Shown: positions 1 to 8,610 of the stretch, piece after piece
Numbering within the stretch: position 1 is the stretch's first letter
Layout of the letters: every line of letters starts with the position of its first letter
Assembly (NCBI GenBank): GCA_003243955.1
Contig: QHCE01000082.1
Location: 1 to 56,410 of the forward strand
Origin: Acidimicrobiales bacterium
GTDB taxonomy: Bacteria; Actinomycetota; Actinomycetes; Mycobacteriales; QHCE01
Direction: 5' to 3'
DNA length: 56,410 nucleotides
Translations under genes and position numbers: made by a program
Notes under the pieces: generated by a model
What the model was told of the DNA's origin: nothing
Databases searched by the model: none
What the model saw: the letters and a program-made list of their open reading frames with translations, nothing else

Positions 1-1644
1 CCCCTTGGAATAGATCATCTAGAAGGCGAGAATCAAAATCCGCTGATTGCGGAAAAAGTAGATGCCATACAAGCTGTGGCGAAGGCGATAGCGGTAGAAA
101 AGGCTTTGCGCTCGCGGCAACGTGAGCGAGAAAGGCTCCTCCGTGAGGACCCGGCCGCGGTTTTCGAGCAACTCGCCGCTGAGGCGCGCCTGAGCCTGGG
201 AAACGCCGCCAAGTTTGGTATGACCACTGTTCATCCGGATATGTGGAAGGCCTTGTATCGCCTGGTGCGAGACGTTCCCAACAGTGATTCCGCACCCCTA
301 CCGGACCTGGCAAGGGCTGTTCTCGATCGAGCTGTAGTGCAACGTGCCGCTGGGGTTTCATTCCTTAATGCCGGCGAGCTCAAAGAAGCCGACAGCGTGC
401 TCGACCGATACCAGGAACTGCCGGTGTTAGCGGCCGATTCGCTCGAGGAGTTTCAGCGGCAGCTTGATGTTCTGCGTCAGGTGCGCGAGGGCGAGGATGC
501 GGAACGTCGATTGTTTGTCTCTTGGCGGACAAGTTTCATAGACCGCAAGCGCGGCGTGCAGTCAGCGGATGCGCTCGCCGCCGCGCAGGGCTGGCAAGGT
601 CTGCAATTCCCCCTCGAGTGTGCTCAGGTGACGGTCGGAGTGAGCGACGGCTCCGTCACCTATAGCAATGTCGATGAACTCTTGACTGCGACTCGCCGTT
701 ATTCAGGGCCGAACCTACGCGCCGATATGGACGAGCTTGAAGCGGCCATCCAGGGCTGGCATGAAGCCGGTAGCCCCCAGACCTATGATGACGCCGCTCA
801 TGGCGGTGGGCCGCGTGGGCGCGGCGGCGCGTTGTTTTATGGTCATGATATTCACCTCACTCGTGCTGGCAAGGACGCAGTAAAGCTCCGCTTTTCTCCT
901 GGTGACTACGGGCACAGGGGGATAAGAATGCTCGAAGGATTCGCGGCATTCGACAACGGCAAGACCGTGAGATACGAAGGCCCGATAGAGCTTACCTACT
1001 ACATTAGGCCCCCTGACGACATAACCACTCAGCCGCTGTACCGCAGCCCCGATCAGCCGACACGCCGTGGCGTTATTGGTGCTCTTGTGCTGCCGGTCCC
1101 CGTAGACCAGGTTGCCTTCCACCTGCAAGTCATCACCGAATGTGGCGATCAGGTGAGGCTACGTGTTATCAATGCATTGAAAAGCACTGGTCCAGTCCAG
1201 AGCGGACCCAAGTCAAAGATCGCTTCCCCCCGCGGCGTGACGATATGGGCTGGCGGAAGTGGCAACAAGTTCAGCTACCGCGAGCTAGACGGAGCGCCAC
1301 ACGCGGTACACACATTATGGCAATCGGGTTCCCGGGCCGTTTTTGCGTTGCCGGCCATGCAAGTATCTGTACAGTTCAACGATCCCATCCGGCACAGTCA
1401 GATGGGCGGCACTCTCCTGGCGGCAACCCAGGCTCGCCGCAGTGAGCCCCACCCCGCTGGCTCTTATGACACACCTGCGACTTTCACCTTTGATGAAGCG
1501 CCTTCAGCCGCCCTCCTAGCCCAATCGCCGCAAGAGCTGCCGCCCGTGGCTCTACCTGCTTCACCCGCAGCAGGTACTCCGCCCGGTGGTAGACGTGGCG
1601 CTAGAGGTAGCAGTAGAGGCAAACGTGATCGCCGCGGCAAATAG
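1..1644 (+). CDS. Hypothetical protein, 5' end beyond window
   Basis: The reading frame is open from base 1, so the gene may begin upstream; the first start codon inside the window is GTG at 76, which would give 522 aa. I do not recognise the family. The N-terminal third is charged and helical, with an arginine- and glutamate-rich stretch near residues 10-25. The middle is mixed alpha/beta with many aromatic residues. The last 40 or so residues are low complexity: proline/alanine, then an arginine/glycine-rich basic tail (GGRRGARGSSRGKRDRRGK), of the kind often seen in RNA- or DNA-binding proteins. No signal peptide or membrane segment is visible. A second unrecognised gene starts 8 bases after the stop on the same strand, so the two are probably cotranscribed. 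Confidence 0.7.
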   Translation, partial: PLGIDHLEGENQNPLIAEKVDAIQAVAKAIAVEKALRSRQRERERLLREDPAAVFEQLAAEARLSLGNAAKFGMTTVHPDMWKALYRLVRDVPNSDSAPLPDLARAVLDRAVVQRAAGVSFLNAGELKEADSVLDRYQELPVLAADSLEEFQRQLDVLRQVREGEDAERRLFVSWRTSFIDRKRGVQSADALAAAQGWQGLQFPLECAQVTVGVSDGSVTYSNVDELLTATRRYSGPNLRADMDELEAAIQGWHEAGSPQTYDDAAHGGGPRGRGGALFYGHDIHLTRAGKDAVKLRFSPGDYGHRGIRMLEGFAAFDNGKTVRYEGPIELTYYIRPPDDITTQPLYRSPDQPTRRGVIGALVLPVPVDQVAFHLQVITECGDQVRLRVINALKSTGPVQSGPKSKIASPRGVTIWAGGSGNKFSYRELDGAPHAVHTLWQSGSRAVFALPAMQVSVQFNDPIRHSQMGGTLLAATQARRSEPHPAGSYDTPATFTFDEAPSAALLAQSPQELPPVALPASPAAGTPPGGRRGARGSSRGKRDRRGK

Positions 1645-1652
1645 TCCTCGCG

Positions 1653-2465
1653 TTGGGGCCCAGCGGTGCATGCGGCGTTATAGTGCGCGCCGACGGCACC
1701 GGTGATGCAAGATTGGTGCATGTCTGGCGGTCACATCTATCGGAGCGCGGAGTCACGGTGAATAACCCGCAATTGTCGACCACCACTTTATTTCTGGGTG
1801 ACGTCGGCAACCCACGCAGCGCTCGCGCGGTAGCTAACCTGGGCGAAAACTACCTTTGGCTTGGCGGCGATCCACCGGTCATTCGACAGTTGTCTGAACC
1901 ATTGACCAGCATCGAGCAGTTCCAGTCCGTGGCCAGCGTGTTGGACATTGCTGAGTTGGCTGGAAGCGCTGCCCAGATGTTGGTATTAGACCCGAGCCCG
2001 GAATCGCAGGGCGACGCGCTGCTGTGGTGCCCAAGCGCGTCAGACGCTCTCCGCTGGCAGGCGTGGTGTCCCAGCTACGGTTTTGAGGCTGGGGGTAGAC
2101 CCAGCGGTAGACCCTGTTTTCAGCCAACCTCCAGTGCGCTGGACAATGCTCATAGGCAGCTGTTGGCCACGCTAAAGGAGGGGGGTCTAAGCCTTGACGT
2201 GGGAGCACCGAGTGGCGAGGCAGTAGTCGAGATAGCGACGCACTGGGCGGTAAAACGTCGCATGAGCCGGGAGAGCGTGGCGGGGATCAGCCAAAGCCCG
2301 GCTTTGGGAGTCCAGTGGTCAGATGTGCTGCTTCCTGTGCTGTACGGTCCGATAGCTCGAGCTACGTTGGCACAAAGCGAGGCCGGGGCCGGCAGCATGA
2401 CGAGCCATGCAGGTGCACAAGGTCGGGTACCCCCACGATCTGGCAGGCGTAGACCGGTTCGATGA
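1653..2465 (+). CDS. Hypothetical protein
   Basis: Frame of 270 codons beginning at TTG 1653; GTG at 1683 is an equally reasonable start, and neither has a strong ribosome-binding site. It follows the preceding gene after 8 bases on the same strand, which suggests an operon and a shared job. I recognise no family. The protein is soluble-looking, has no membrane segment, and ends in a basic tail. The last 104 bases overlap the end of the convergent gene at 2362-3147, so the exact 3' limit of one of the two is uncertain. Confidence 0.5.
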   Translation: MGPSGACGVIVRADGTGDARLVHVWRSHLSERGVTVNNPQLSTTTLFLGDVGNPRSARAVANLGENYLWLGGDPPVIRQLSEPLTSIEQFQSVASVLDIAELAGSAAQMLVLDPSPESQGDALLWCPSASDALRWQAWCPSYGFEAGGRPSGRPCFQPTSSALDNAHRQLLATLKEGGLSLDVGAPSGEAVVEIATHWAVKRRMSRESVAGISQSPALGVQWSDVLLPVLYGPIARATLAQSEAGAGSMTSHAGAQGRVPPRSGRRRPVR

Positions 2466-3147
2466 CACGCTGAGTCGACGCCCGGCTAGTGCCTAGGGCC
2501 TTGGCCGGGCCCGTTTTGCTGACCTGTATGAGTGGAGCGCGGCTTGCCTGACAGAGCGTCAGCGATCCTTCCCCTTCCGGTGGGTGCCTGATCGGAGGGC
2601 GTTGGAGCTGGCGCCGCGGCGGGGGTGGCTGCCGTCGCTTCCACCCCGGGTAGTTCCGGAAGTTTTTCTCCCCTCGATATGCACCTTCGGCAGCTTTGTG
2701 CACATGCGTGAGTGCGGCGAGCACATCTGCAACATCTTGGCCTTCGTAATTGGTGAGGACTTCCTGTAACCGGCCCAGCAATCCCTGATTTCCTTCAGCT
2801 CCGATAAGCCGATCGTGGATGATAGTGACTCCGTTGTGCGCGGCTTGTGGGTCAGTTTCTGCGGCTCCGAGCTCTGCAAAGCCGTTGCCTTCTGGCCAGC
2901 TTCGGGTCAGCTCAGTCGTCACACCGTTTTGTTCCAACCAGCGGGCTAAGTCCCCGACGACCTGGTCCAGAGAGCCATCGCAGTATCTGAGATCTGTTTC
3001 TAGCTCTCGGACTGGGTGGTTGAACGTTGGATCTGAGCGGCGGTGAGCGCCTAGCGACGTTAGAACCAGGCCAAAGAAAGTGGGCCTCGGCAACTCGCGG
3101 ACGAGCCCTTTTACCTGGGCAATGTGTTCTTCACTTATTCCGGGCAT
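2362..3147 (-). CDS. Hypothetical helical protein
   Basis: ATG at 3147, 261 aa. The first 160 residues look like a real helical protein, with a possible dimer-forming N-terminus and many charged residues. The remaining 100 residues are proline/arginine-rich and lie partly over the convergent gene at 1653-2465, so the true end may be earlier or the 3' part may be frameshifted. No known family recognised. It is divergent from the Abi leader RNA that begins near 3233, so about 85 bases separate the two and must hold both promoters. Confidence 0.45.
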   Translation of the reverse strand: MPGISEEHIAQVKGLVRELPRPTFFGLVLTSLGAHRRSDPTFNHPVRELETDLRYCDGSLDQVVGDLARWLEQNGVTTELTRSWPEGNGFAELGAAETDPQAAHNGVTIIHDRLIGAEGNQGLLGRLQEVLTNYEGQDVADVLAALTHVHKAAEGAYRGEKNFRNYPGWKRRQPPPPRRQLQRPPIRHPPEGEGSLTLCQASRAPLIQVSKTGPAKALGTSRASTQRVIEPVYACQIVGVPDLVHLHGSSCCRPRPRFVPT

Positions 3148-3232
3148 GGTCTATATGTTCCTCCGCGATTTCGACTCGTGGCAATAGTTTCGGTCGAACG
3201 GGGCTTGCGGTACGGCAGCGGCACTAGTACAT

Positions 3233-3323
3233 TTGTTCGAAAGGCGGCGGGTATGCCCGCACATAGAAGTTCAAGACATAGCAAAACCCCGGTGGCATGC
3301 CTTGCGGCAGAGGCGCCCGGGGT
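3233..3323 (+). ncRNA. Structured leader RNA of Abi gene 1 (candidate)
   Basis: Two hairpins precede the Abi gene that starts at 3357. Hairpin 1 is GCGGG-TATG-CCCGC at 3247-3260. Hairpin 2 has an outer stem ACCCCGG (3286-3292) pairing with CCGGGGT (3317-3323), and an inner stem TGCC/GGCA with a TTGC loop. The same outer stem, at the same distance from the start codon, occurs before the other two Abi copies (17169-17259 and 19516-19599), while the inner stem sequence differs but still pairs. It is either a separate small RNA or the 5' UTR of the Abi messenger. The boundaries are estimates. Confidence 0.6.
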
Positions 3324-3356
3324 CTTCTCGTGCACTGTACCAAGGAATTGAGTTCT

Positions 3357-4028
3357 ATGCCAACCAGCGAACACCTGCTGCTCGAACGGAGGATCTCGGC
3401 GGAGCGCTTAGCGCGGTATCGCGTTGGCGCACATCAGAGTTTGCCTCAGGCGATTGAGCTTTACGAGCGTAGTTTCCGGGCCGCGGGGCAGCTGTGGGTG
3501 GTGCTAGGCCACGTGGAGGTGCTTGTCCGCAACGTAATGCATGAACAGCTGACGGCGTGGTCTTTGCGGGAATTCGGCGAAGCGCGGTGGTATCTCGACG
3601 CTGGCGAGGTGTTCAACCACAAGACCAGCGCCGATATTGCTGCTGCTCGGATACGGGCAGTGCACACCGGTAAGTCCGAATCGGTGGGAAGGGTAGTTGC
3701 GGAGCTGAGTTTCGGGTTCTGGCGGTACCTGCTCGCCATTCGGTATGAGCGATCGCTGTGGCGTAGCTGCCTGCATGTGGCCTTCCCGGGCCAAGGGCGC
3801 CGGAAAGCGGTTCACGCCAAAATGGCTACCTTGCACGGACTGCGCAACCGCATAGCCCATCATGAACCCATCCATGACCGTCCGCTGCGGCAGTGGTATG
3901 AGGACGCGCTCACCGTCGCTGGTTGGATCTGCCCGAGCACTCGGGATTGGATCCATCAGCAGTCCTTGATCACCGACTCCGAGTTCACAGCTCGGTTACA
4001 ACGTGCTCATAGGTATGACGCGAGTTGA
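3357..4028 (+). CDS. Abi_2-family (AbiD/AbiF-like) HEPN protein
   Basis: 223 aa from ATG 3357, which is preceded by AAGGA 13 bases upstream; an in-frame ATG at 3297 lies inside the leader hairpin and is not credible. The protein matches the Abi_2 abortive-infection family: a conserved N-terminal helix with LVRN-x-MHEQL at residues 57-65, the block ELSFGFWRYL near 116-125, and a HEPN ribonuclease motif RNRIAHHEP at 163-171 (R163, H168). HEPN proteins of this kind cut RNA and can stop growth of phage-infected cells. Two paralogues lie in this window (16442-17137 broken, 18784-19485 intact). Their shared upstream hairpin suggests regulation or neutralisation by RNA. Family assignment is firm; the activity is inferred. 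Confidence 0.88.
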   Translation: MPTSEHLLLERRISAERLARYRVGAHQSLPQAIELYERSFRAAGQLWVVLGHVEVLVRNVMHEQLTAWSLREFGEARWYLDAGEVFNHKTSADIAAARIRAVHTGKSESVGRVVAELSFGFWRYLLAIRYERSLWRSCLHVAFPGQGRRKAVHAKMATLHGLRNRIAHHEPIHDRPLRQWYEDALTVAGWICPSTRDWIHQQSLITDSEFTARLQRAHRYDAS

Positions 4029-4036
4029 GCTCCTCA

Positions 4037-4680
4037 TTAGTACCAACGTGGCCCGGCCTTGGGAGGCTTGTGGATAGGCGCAGTTCTGCCCGTAGCCGGC
4101 CTGTCCTGTGGTAATCGAAAGTTCCGGCGTGTGCTTGATGTCCCAGCTCTTGAGTAAGGATGCGCATGGCCCAAGGTTTGTGCGAGAAGGAGCGCTGTGG
4201 AGCATGTATCGGCGATGGATCGGCCAGCTAGCTTTAGTTCCTGGAACGCCCCTGCCGCACCTTCAACGTCGTCGAAGGGCAGCAGAAGCTTTTGGAGCTT
4301 GGGCGCAACCAGGTCTAGCTGAGCGTTGATGGCTTGCGCCCCACGCCGGTACCCTCCGGGTTCGGTGGCCTCGCCGCCCAACACCTCGCGCTGCGCCTCC
4401 GGAGTCTGCGGCCAGCCGCGTACTAGTTGCCCACGCACGTAGGGATCGCCCCCTGGCTCTTCCCACCAGGAGTGAATGCTGTCCACGGTTGCGGTGAGGT
4501 GTTTACCTGTCGTCACCAGTCCGGCGCGGACAGCTTCGAGCCTGCGGCTGATCGAGGGGTCCATCTCGGTTGCCTCAGCTCGCGGAAGGCTGCCGATCAC
4601 TACCGCGAAGAATTCATCCGACGGAAGCTGACCACCAGGCCCGAGATCGCAGTGATGTCGATTGCTCGATCCGCGCTCAT
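4037..4680 (-). pseudogene. Hypothetical gene, frameshifted near 5' end
   Basis: ATG at 4680 opens a natural-looking protein start (MSADRAIDITAISGLVVS) that stops after 26 codons. The continuation (SDEFFAVVIGSLPRAEATE) is in another frame and stays open to 4037, so a one-base indel near 4630 is likely. If the gene is instead intact, it would start at ATG 4564 and encode 175 aa. The body is helical and charged; no family recognised. It converges on the Abi gene, ending 9 bases from it, and its start lies 21 bases from the stop of glpX on the same strand, so it may once have been expressed with glpX. Confidence 0.4.
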
Positions 4681-4700
4681 AACGTAAACACCTTGACCGC

Positions 4701-5720
4701 CTAGCGACGCTGGCCGAAGTCGGCGGCGCCAAAGTTGACATCTGCATACTTCTGCAATTTCTCCAGCTGATGATAGCTCTCCACGAATCGCAGCGTGCCG
4801 CTCTTGGAACGCATCACCAGCGACTGAGTTCGGGCGCCCCCCGCGCGGTACCGCACGCCATCCAGCAGGTCGCCGTCGGTCACTCCGGTAGCGCAGAAGA
4901 AAACGTTGTCGCCGCGAACAAGATCGTCGGTGGTCAGTACCCGGTCCAGGTCGTGGCCGGCGTCAAGCGCCCGCTTCCGCTCGGCAGCATCACGCGGCCA
5001 CAACCGGGCCTGAATCTCACCGCCCAGACACTTGAGCGCACACGCGGCGATGATGCCCTCGGGCGTGCCGCCGATCCCTAGCAGCATATCCACACCCGTG
5101 GTGTCCCGGGCGGCTGAGATGGCGCCGGCCACATCGCCATCGCTGATAAACGTGATCCGTGCACCGGCTTCTCGCACCTGGTGCACCAGGTGCTCGTGTC
5201 GTGGTCGGTCCAGTATGCAGACCGTGACGTCTTCGACTTGGCTGTGTTTTGCCGCTGCCACCGCGGCAATGTTCGCGGCGACTGGGGCCGTGATGTCTAC
5301 CGCTCCTGCCACCTCGGGTCCTACAACGAGCTTTTCCATGTAAAACACGGCCGAAGGGTCATACATGCTGCCGCGTTCGGCGACCGCGAGTACCGCGAGC
5401 GCGCCGGGCATGCCCTTGCTCATCAACGTGGTGCCGTCAATCGGGTCTACCGCGACGTCGCACTCCGGCCCGGTTCCGTCGCCTACCTGCTCGCCGTTGT
5501 ACAGCATGGGCGCGTTGTCTTTCTCACCCTCGCCGATCACTACGACTCCGCGCATAGAGACGCTGTTGATCAGCTTGCGCATCGCGTTCACCGCCGCGCC
5601 GTCGCCAGCGTTCTTCTCCCCGAGCCCCACCCAACGCCCCGCGGCCATCGCCGCGGTTTCTGTCACGCGTACCAGCTCCAAGGCGAGGTTACGGTCGGGC
5701 GCTTGGCCGTGTGCTGTCAT
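4701..5720 (-). CDS. glpX: Class II fructose-1,6-bisphosphatase
   Basis: 339 aa from ATG 5720; the frame stays open upstream to 5873, but the conserved family start is at 5720. It hydrolyses fructose 1,6-bisphosphate to fructose 6-phosphate in gluconeogenesis, in the cytosol. Family signatures are clear: [15 protein letters not shown] near residues 27-41, the metal-binding [13 protein letters not shown] and [10 protein letters not shown], and the later GIGGTPEGI. Actinobacteria rely on this Li-sensitive class II enzyme as their main fructose bisphosphatase. No fumarase gene follows, unlike in mycobacteria. The gene is intact and uses ordinary host-like codons. Confidence 0.95.
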   Translation of the reverse strand: MTAHGQAPDRNLALELVRVTETAAMAAGRWVGLGEKNAGDGAAVNAMRKLINSVSMRGVVVIGEGEKDNAPMLYNGEQVGDGTGPECDVAVDPIDGTTLMSKGMPGALAVLAVAERGSMYDPSAVFYMEKLVVGPEVAGAVDITAPVAANIAAVAAAKHSQVEDVTVCILDRPRHEHLVHQVREAGARITFISDGDVAGAISAARDTTGVDMLLGIGGTPEGIIAACALKCLGGEIQARLWPRDAAERKRALDAGHDLDRVLTTDDLVRGDNVFFCATGVTDGDLLDGVRYRAGGARTQSLVMRSKSGTLRFVESYHQLEKLQKYADVNFGAADFGQRR

Positions 5721-5904
5721 CGTTATCCTGCTTTCTGGACGTGTGAGCCTGCCGGTTTTGATCGTCAACATGCAGTTGTCTGTTGTAATCGAAGAGTTCT
5801 GCGAGGTCCCCAACTGGCGGTGCAAATCCACCCCGCGAAGACTAAATAACCACACTGTAGGGAGCTTGACCATCTACATTGAGGGTTTATGGGATGTGTT
5901 CGGA

Positions 5905-5918
5905 TAAACGTTTACACT
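5905..5918. promoter_or_regulatory. Palindrome and -10-like box before RelBE remnant
   Basis: TAAACGTTTA (5905-5914) is a perfect 10-bp palindrome overlapping TACACT (5913-5918), a plausible -10 box. The antitoxin ATG follows at 5925, so the transcript would be nearly leaderless. RelB-type antitoxins usually repress their own promoter through such palindromes; that role here is inferred. No convincing -35 box is seen. Confidence 0.35.
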
Positions 5919-5924
5919 AGTGAC

Positions 5925-6237
5925 ATGACTACCATGCCAGTTCATGACAGGGGCGCTGTGTATGCGTTGACTCCTTCGCCGCTAGATCAGGCGCTGGAGT
6001 CGGCACGAGCTGGGCATGTGGCATGGCTAACCGAGCAAGAGCGCGAGGTTGTGGCTTGTGCTGCCTGCTAATTTGGTGCACGCTGCGTTAGAAGCCTTGG
6101 AAGAGAACGAGGAAGATCGACAGGCAGCGGCATTGTGGCCATGTATTGAGAAATCCCGCGCTCGTCGGGCAGCTGGTGAAAAAGGCACACCTTTAGCTGT
6201 TCTGAAAGCTGAGGCGGAAGCTGAGCTAACCACGTAA
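5925..6237 (+). pseudogene. RelB/Phd-like antitoxin, frameshifted
   Basis: ATG 5925 begins a protein of 48 codons that runs into TAA just after EREVVACAAC. Skipping one base at about 6058 restores a typical antitoxin continuation (VLPANLVHAALEALEENEED) that runs to TAA 6235-6237. The joined product would be about 103 aa, with the helix-rich middle and short C-terminal segment of antitoxins encoded before RelE toxins. It is followed immediately by a toxin remnant. Antitoxin function is probably lost, or reduced to the N-terminal DNA-binding half. Confidence 0.6.
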
Positions 6238-6238
6238 C

Positions 6239-6498
6239 GATGCATGCGACGTTGCTTTTTCAGCTCACGCAAAACGGCAACTCCGCAAGTTGGATCCGCA
6301 AACACGATTAAAACTCATCGCTGCGTTGGAAGCCCTCGCCACCGATCCTCACGGATTAATCTCAATGTGAAGCCGATGAAGGGCGACGACAAGGGCGCCT
6401 GGCGGCTGAGGGTGGGTAACTATCGGGTCATCTATGACCTGTACGACGGTGAGCTGGTGGTGTGGGTGATCGAGCTTGGGTACCGTCGTGATATCTAG
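6239..6498 (+). pseudogene. RelE-type mRNA interferase, frameshifted
   Basis: The second half (NLNVKPMKGDDKGAWRLRVG, then NYRVIYDLYDGELVVWVIEL) is a textbook RelE/ParE core. The first half (VAFSAHAKRQLRKLDPQTRL) is present in a different frame, which ends in TGA at about 6366. The start region also appears altered, because the ATG codons at 6240 and 6244 are both out of the toxin frame. At least one indel near 6360, and probably a second at the start, inactivate the gene. RelE toxins cut mRNA on the ribosome. The antitoxin just upstream is broken too, so the pair has decayed together. Confidence 0.65.
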
Positions 6499-6640
6499 CA
6501 GGGGCGTTGACGCGCGCATCTAGTCAGTGCCTGTTGGCTGACACTAGTTGCCGGACTGGTCCGTTCTGATGCCCGCTGCCGTAGGGAAGAGGTGGACGGC
6601 GTGATTGGCCTGCATTGCGCGGCGCGTAGCCTGTGTGGTC

Positions 6641-7351
6641 ATGTCCAGTACCGATCAAGCAGCCAGCGTCCCCGAGCACACCGCCGGTTTGGCAAACCTG
6701 TTCGACTGCGCCAATCTCGCCGAGCGCAGCCTAGGTATTGCCGCGGCCATCGATGCTGTCGAGCGTGGCGATCTGATCGTCATGCCGACCGATACGGTGT
6801 ACGGCATTGGCGCTAACGCTTTCAATGACGTTGCTGTCACTCAGCTGTTGGCCGCTAAGCGTCGCGGTCGAAACATGCCGGTTCCGGTGCTTGTTGGATC
6901 CAGACGCGCCGTGGACGGCCTAGTTGTATCGCTGCCCAGCGCGGCCCGAGACCTGATGGCAGCGTTCTGGCCTGGTGGGTTGACTATCGTCGTACAGCAA
7001 GCTCCGTCGCTGGCGTGGGATCTTGGAGACACCGATGGCACCGTGGCTGTGCGAATGCCTTTGCACCCCGTAGCGCTGGAAGTGCTGGCCGCTACGGGCC
7101 CCATGGCGGTATCGAGTGCGAACATCTCCGGGCAGGCGCCGGCAGCTACCGCCGCACTTGGCCAGCAGCAGTTCGGTTCCGTGGTCTCGGTGTACTTGGA
7201 GGCCGGACCAAGCGACGATGCAACGCCGTCCAGCATTGTCGATGTCACCGCCGATGAACCTACACTGCTGCGGCTAGGCGCAATCAGCATTGACAAGTTG
7301 CGAGAAGTTCTCCCCAGCTTGCGGGTGCCGATGGGGGACGCGGCACAGTGA
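6641..7351 (+). CDS. tsaC: Threonylcarbamoyl-AMP synthase (Sua5/YrdC/TsaC)
   Basis: 236 aa from ATG 6641. It makes threonylcarbamoyl-adenylate from threonine, bicarbonate and ATP, the first step of the t6A37 modification of ANN-decoding tRNAs. The YrdC fold is visible from the VMPTDTVYGIGANAF motif near residues 47-61, followed by the KRRGRNMPVPVLVGS segment that binds substrate and nucleotide, and the SSANISGQ motif at about 165-172. The following phosphatase gene starts inside its stop codon (GTG 7348), so the two are translationally coupled. A Sua5 gene ahead of the ATP synthase operon is usual in Mycobacteriales. Upstream residues 1-30 are variable. Confidence 0.93.
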   Translation: MSSTDQAASVPEHTAGLANLFDCANLAERSLGIAAAIDAVERGDLIVMPTDTVYGIGANAFNDVAVTQLLAAKRRGRNMPVPVLVGSRRAVDGLVVSLPSAARDLMAAFWPGGLTIVVQQAPSLAWDLGDTDGTVAVRMPLHPVALEVLAATGPMAVSSANISGQAPAATAALGQQQFGSVVSVYLEAGPSDDATPSSIVDVTADEPTLLRLGAISIDKLREVLPSLRVPMGDAAQ

Positions 7352-8019
7352 GTCTGCCGGCGCCGTTCACGGTGTTGCATCTCTGTCTAGGAAATATTTG
7401 TCGTTCCCCGATGGCCGAACGCTTACTGAGTCACCGTTTCGCCCAACGGCTCGCCAAGAATTATCCTGACACCGATCCCGCGGAGCTCCTGCGTTCACAT
7501 AGCGTAGGTACCGGGGATTGGTATGTCGGGGAACCGATGAGCGCGGGTTCGGCGACGCAGCTGGCCCGTCTGGGGGCGAGCGCGGCCGGCTTTGTGGCAC
7601 GCACGCTGGAGCAAGTCAAGCTAGCTGAGGCAGACCTCATTCTTACCGCTACCGCACGTCAGCAGCGCAGTATTGTCTACTACCTTGCGCCGGGGTGTGC
7701 CGGTTCGGTGTTTAGTCTGCTGCAGTTTGGTCGGTTAGCTGGTGAAGTTGCGCTGCCGGTACAAACCGAACACATCGCGCCGTCTCCAGCTGTTGTTCGC
7801 CACCGTGCGCAAGCGCTGATCGCTGGTGTGACGGCGCTTGCCGCACGTGAGCGCACCAACCGTGCACAGGGCCGTGTCGATGACTCACAAGATGACTTAA
7901 CCGATCCCTTCGAGTGCAGCGACGAGGTGTTTGCGTATGTAGCTGATCAGATCGACCACGCGCTGGCGCCTTTGGTGGCGGCCCTTGTCGGTGAATCGCC
8001 GCACCCGGATACCGCGTGA
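7348..8019 (+). CDS. Low-molecular-weight protein-tyrosine phosphatase family
   Basis: 223 aa from GTG 7348, overlapping the tsaC stop by 4 bases. The active-site loop C-x5-R is at residues 13-19 (CLGNICR, followed by SPMAERLL), which gives the nucleophile Cys13 and phosphate-binding Arg19. The length exceeds the usual 150-160 aa because of an inserted middle region and an acidic C-terminal stretch. Family members dephosphorylate tyrosine on proteins or act as arsenate reductases; the substrate here is unknown. Its stop codon overlaps the ATG of the next gene (TGATG), so tsaC, this gene and the membrane gene form one coupled cluster. Confidence 0.85.
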   Translation: MSLPAPFTVLHLCLGNICRSPMAERLLSHRFAQRLAKNYPDTDPAELLRSHSVGTGDWYVGEPMSAGSATQLARLGASAAGFVARTLEQVKLAEADLILTATARQQRSIVYYLAPGCAGSVFSLLQFGRLAGEVALPVQTEHIAPSPAVVRHRAQALIAGVTALAARERTNRAQGRVDDSQDDLTDPFECSDEVFAYVADQIDHALAPLVAALVGESPHPDTA

Positions 8020-8456
8020 TGGAGGATGTAGTCGACCAGCATACGGCCAGCAGCGGTATTGGATTGCGGATGTGCGCCTGGGCTACCGCCGTGTGCGTCG
8101 TGGTCGCGGTGTTTGGTGCCGCGGGGCTGAGTCTTCACGGAGTGCTGGTGTCGGGTTCTGGCAACAACCCGCAGGCCGGGCTGGGCTTTGCGGTTGGAGT
8201 CGGCGTCGCTACGGCATCGTTTGGGCTTTCCGCGCTGGTGATTGCCTGGGCAGATTTAGTTGAGCGCCGGTTGATCCTTCCAGTGGGGCTGTTGACGTAC
8301 GTACTCAAGATCGTGGCCATTGGGCTAGTGGTTTTTGCCCTGGCCCGCGGTGGCTGGCCAGGCTTTGTTCCGCTGCTGTGGGGGATCGCAATCGGGACAG
8401 CAACGTGGGTGGCAACGCAAGCTGTATGGGTGTATGGATGGGCGACCAAGCAATGA
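8019..8456 (+). CDS. Four-helix membrane protein ahead of ATP synthase genes
   Basis: 145 aa from ATG 8019, which overlaps the preceding TGA; GTG 8016 would add one residue. Four hydrophobic segments are visible, at about residues 18-42, 54-76, 84-106 and 112-138, with short loops. Position and topology match the conserved membrane protein (Rv1303-like, sometimes called AtpI) that precedes atpB in Mycobacteriales and is thought to help assemble the c ring or supply magnesium. That role is inferred from context, because sequence conservation in this family is weak. Confidence 0.7.
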   Translation: MEDVVDQHTASSGIGLRMCAWATAVCVVVAVFGAAGLSLHGVLVSGSGNNPQAGLGFAVGVGVATASFGLSALVIAWADLVERRLILPVGLLTYVLKIVAIGLVVFALARGGWPGFVPLLWGIAIGTATWVATQAVWVYGWATKQ

Positions 8457-8610
8457 CAAGTTGCTCGAAATTGTCACGCTCATGAAGGGTAATTTCGCAG
8501 AAGTTGCCGGTAGAGGGGCCAACCATCAATTCTCTACCAGGTAGTAGCCTGGTTCGTAACACGGGGGGTCGGGAAACGCCCCCGCTATATGCGATATCGT
8601 TTGCCTTGCC
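8457..8610 (+). promoter_or_regulatory. Leader with two hairpins before the atp operon
   Basis: This 154-base gap holds ACCAGG-(6 nt)-CCTGGT at 8536-8553 and a GC-rich hairpin CGGGGG-(11 nt)-CCCCCG at 8562-8584. It ends in an AT-rich stretch containing CTATATGCGATATCG close to the next ATG. There is no T-run, so I read these as a leader or a weak terminator plus the main atp promoter region rather than a strong terminator. No gene is visible here. Confidence 0.35.

Noticed and set aside
6520-6546. Hairpin CTAGTCAG...CTGACACTAG after the RelE remnant
   Set aside because: The arms pair imperfectly and no T-run follows, so I do not list it as a terminator.
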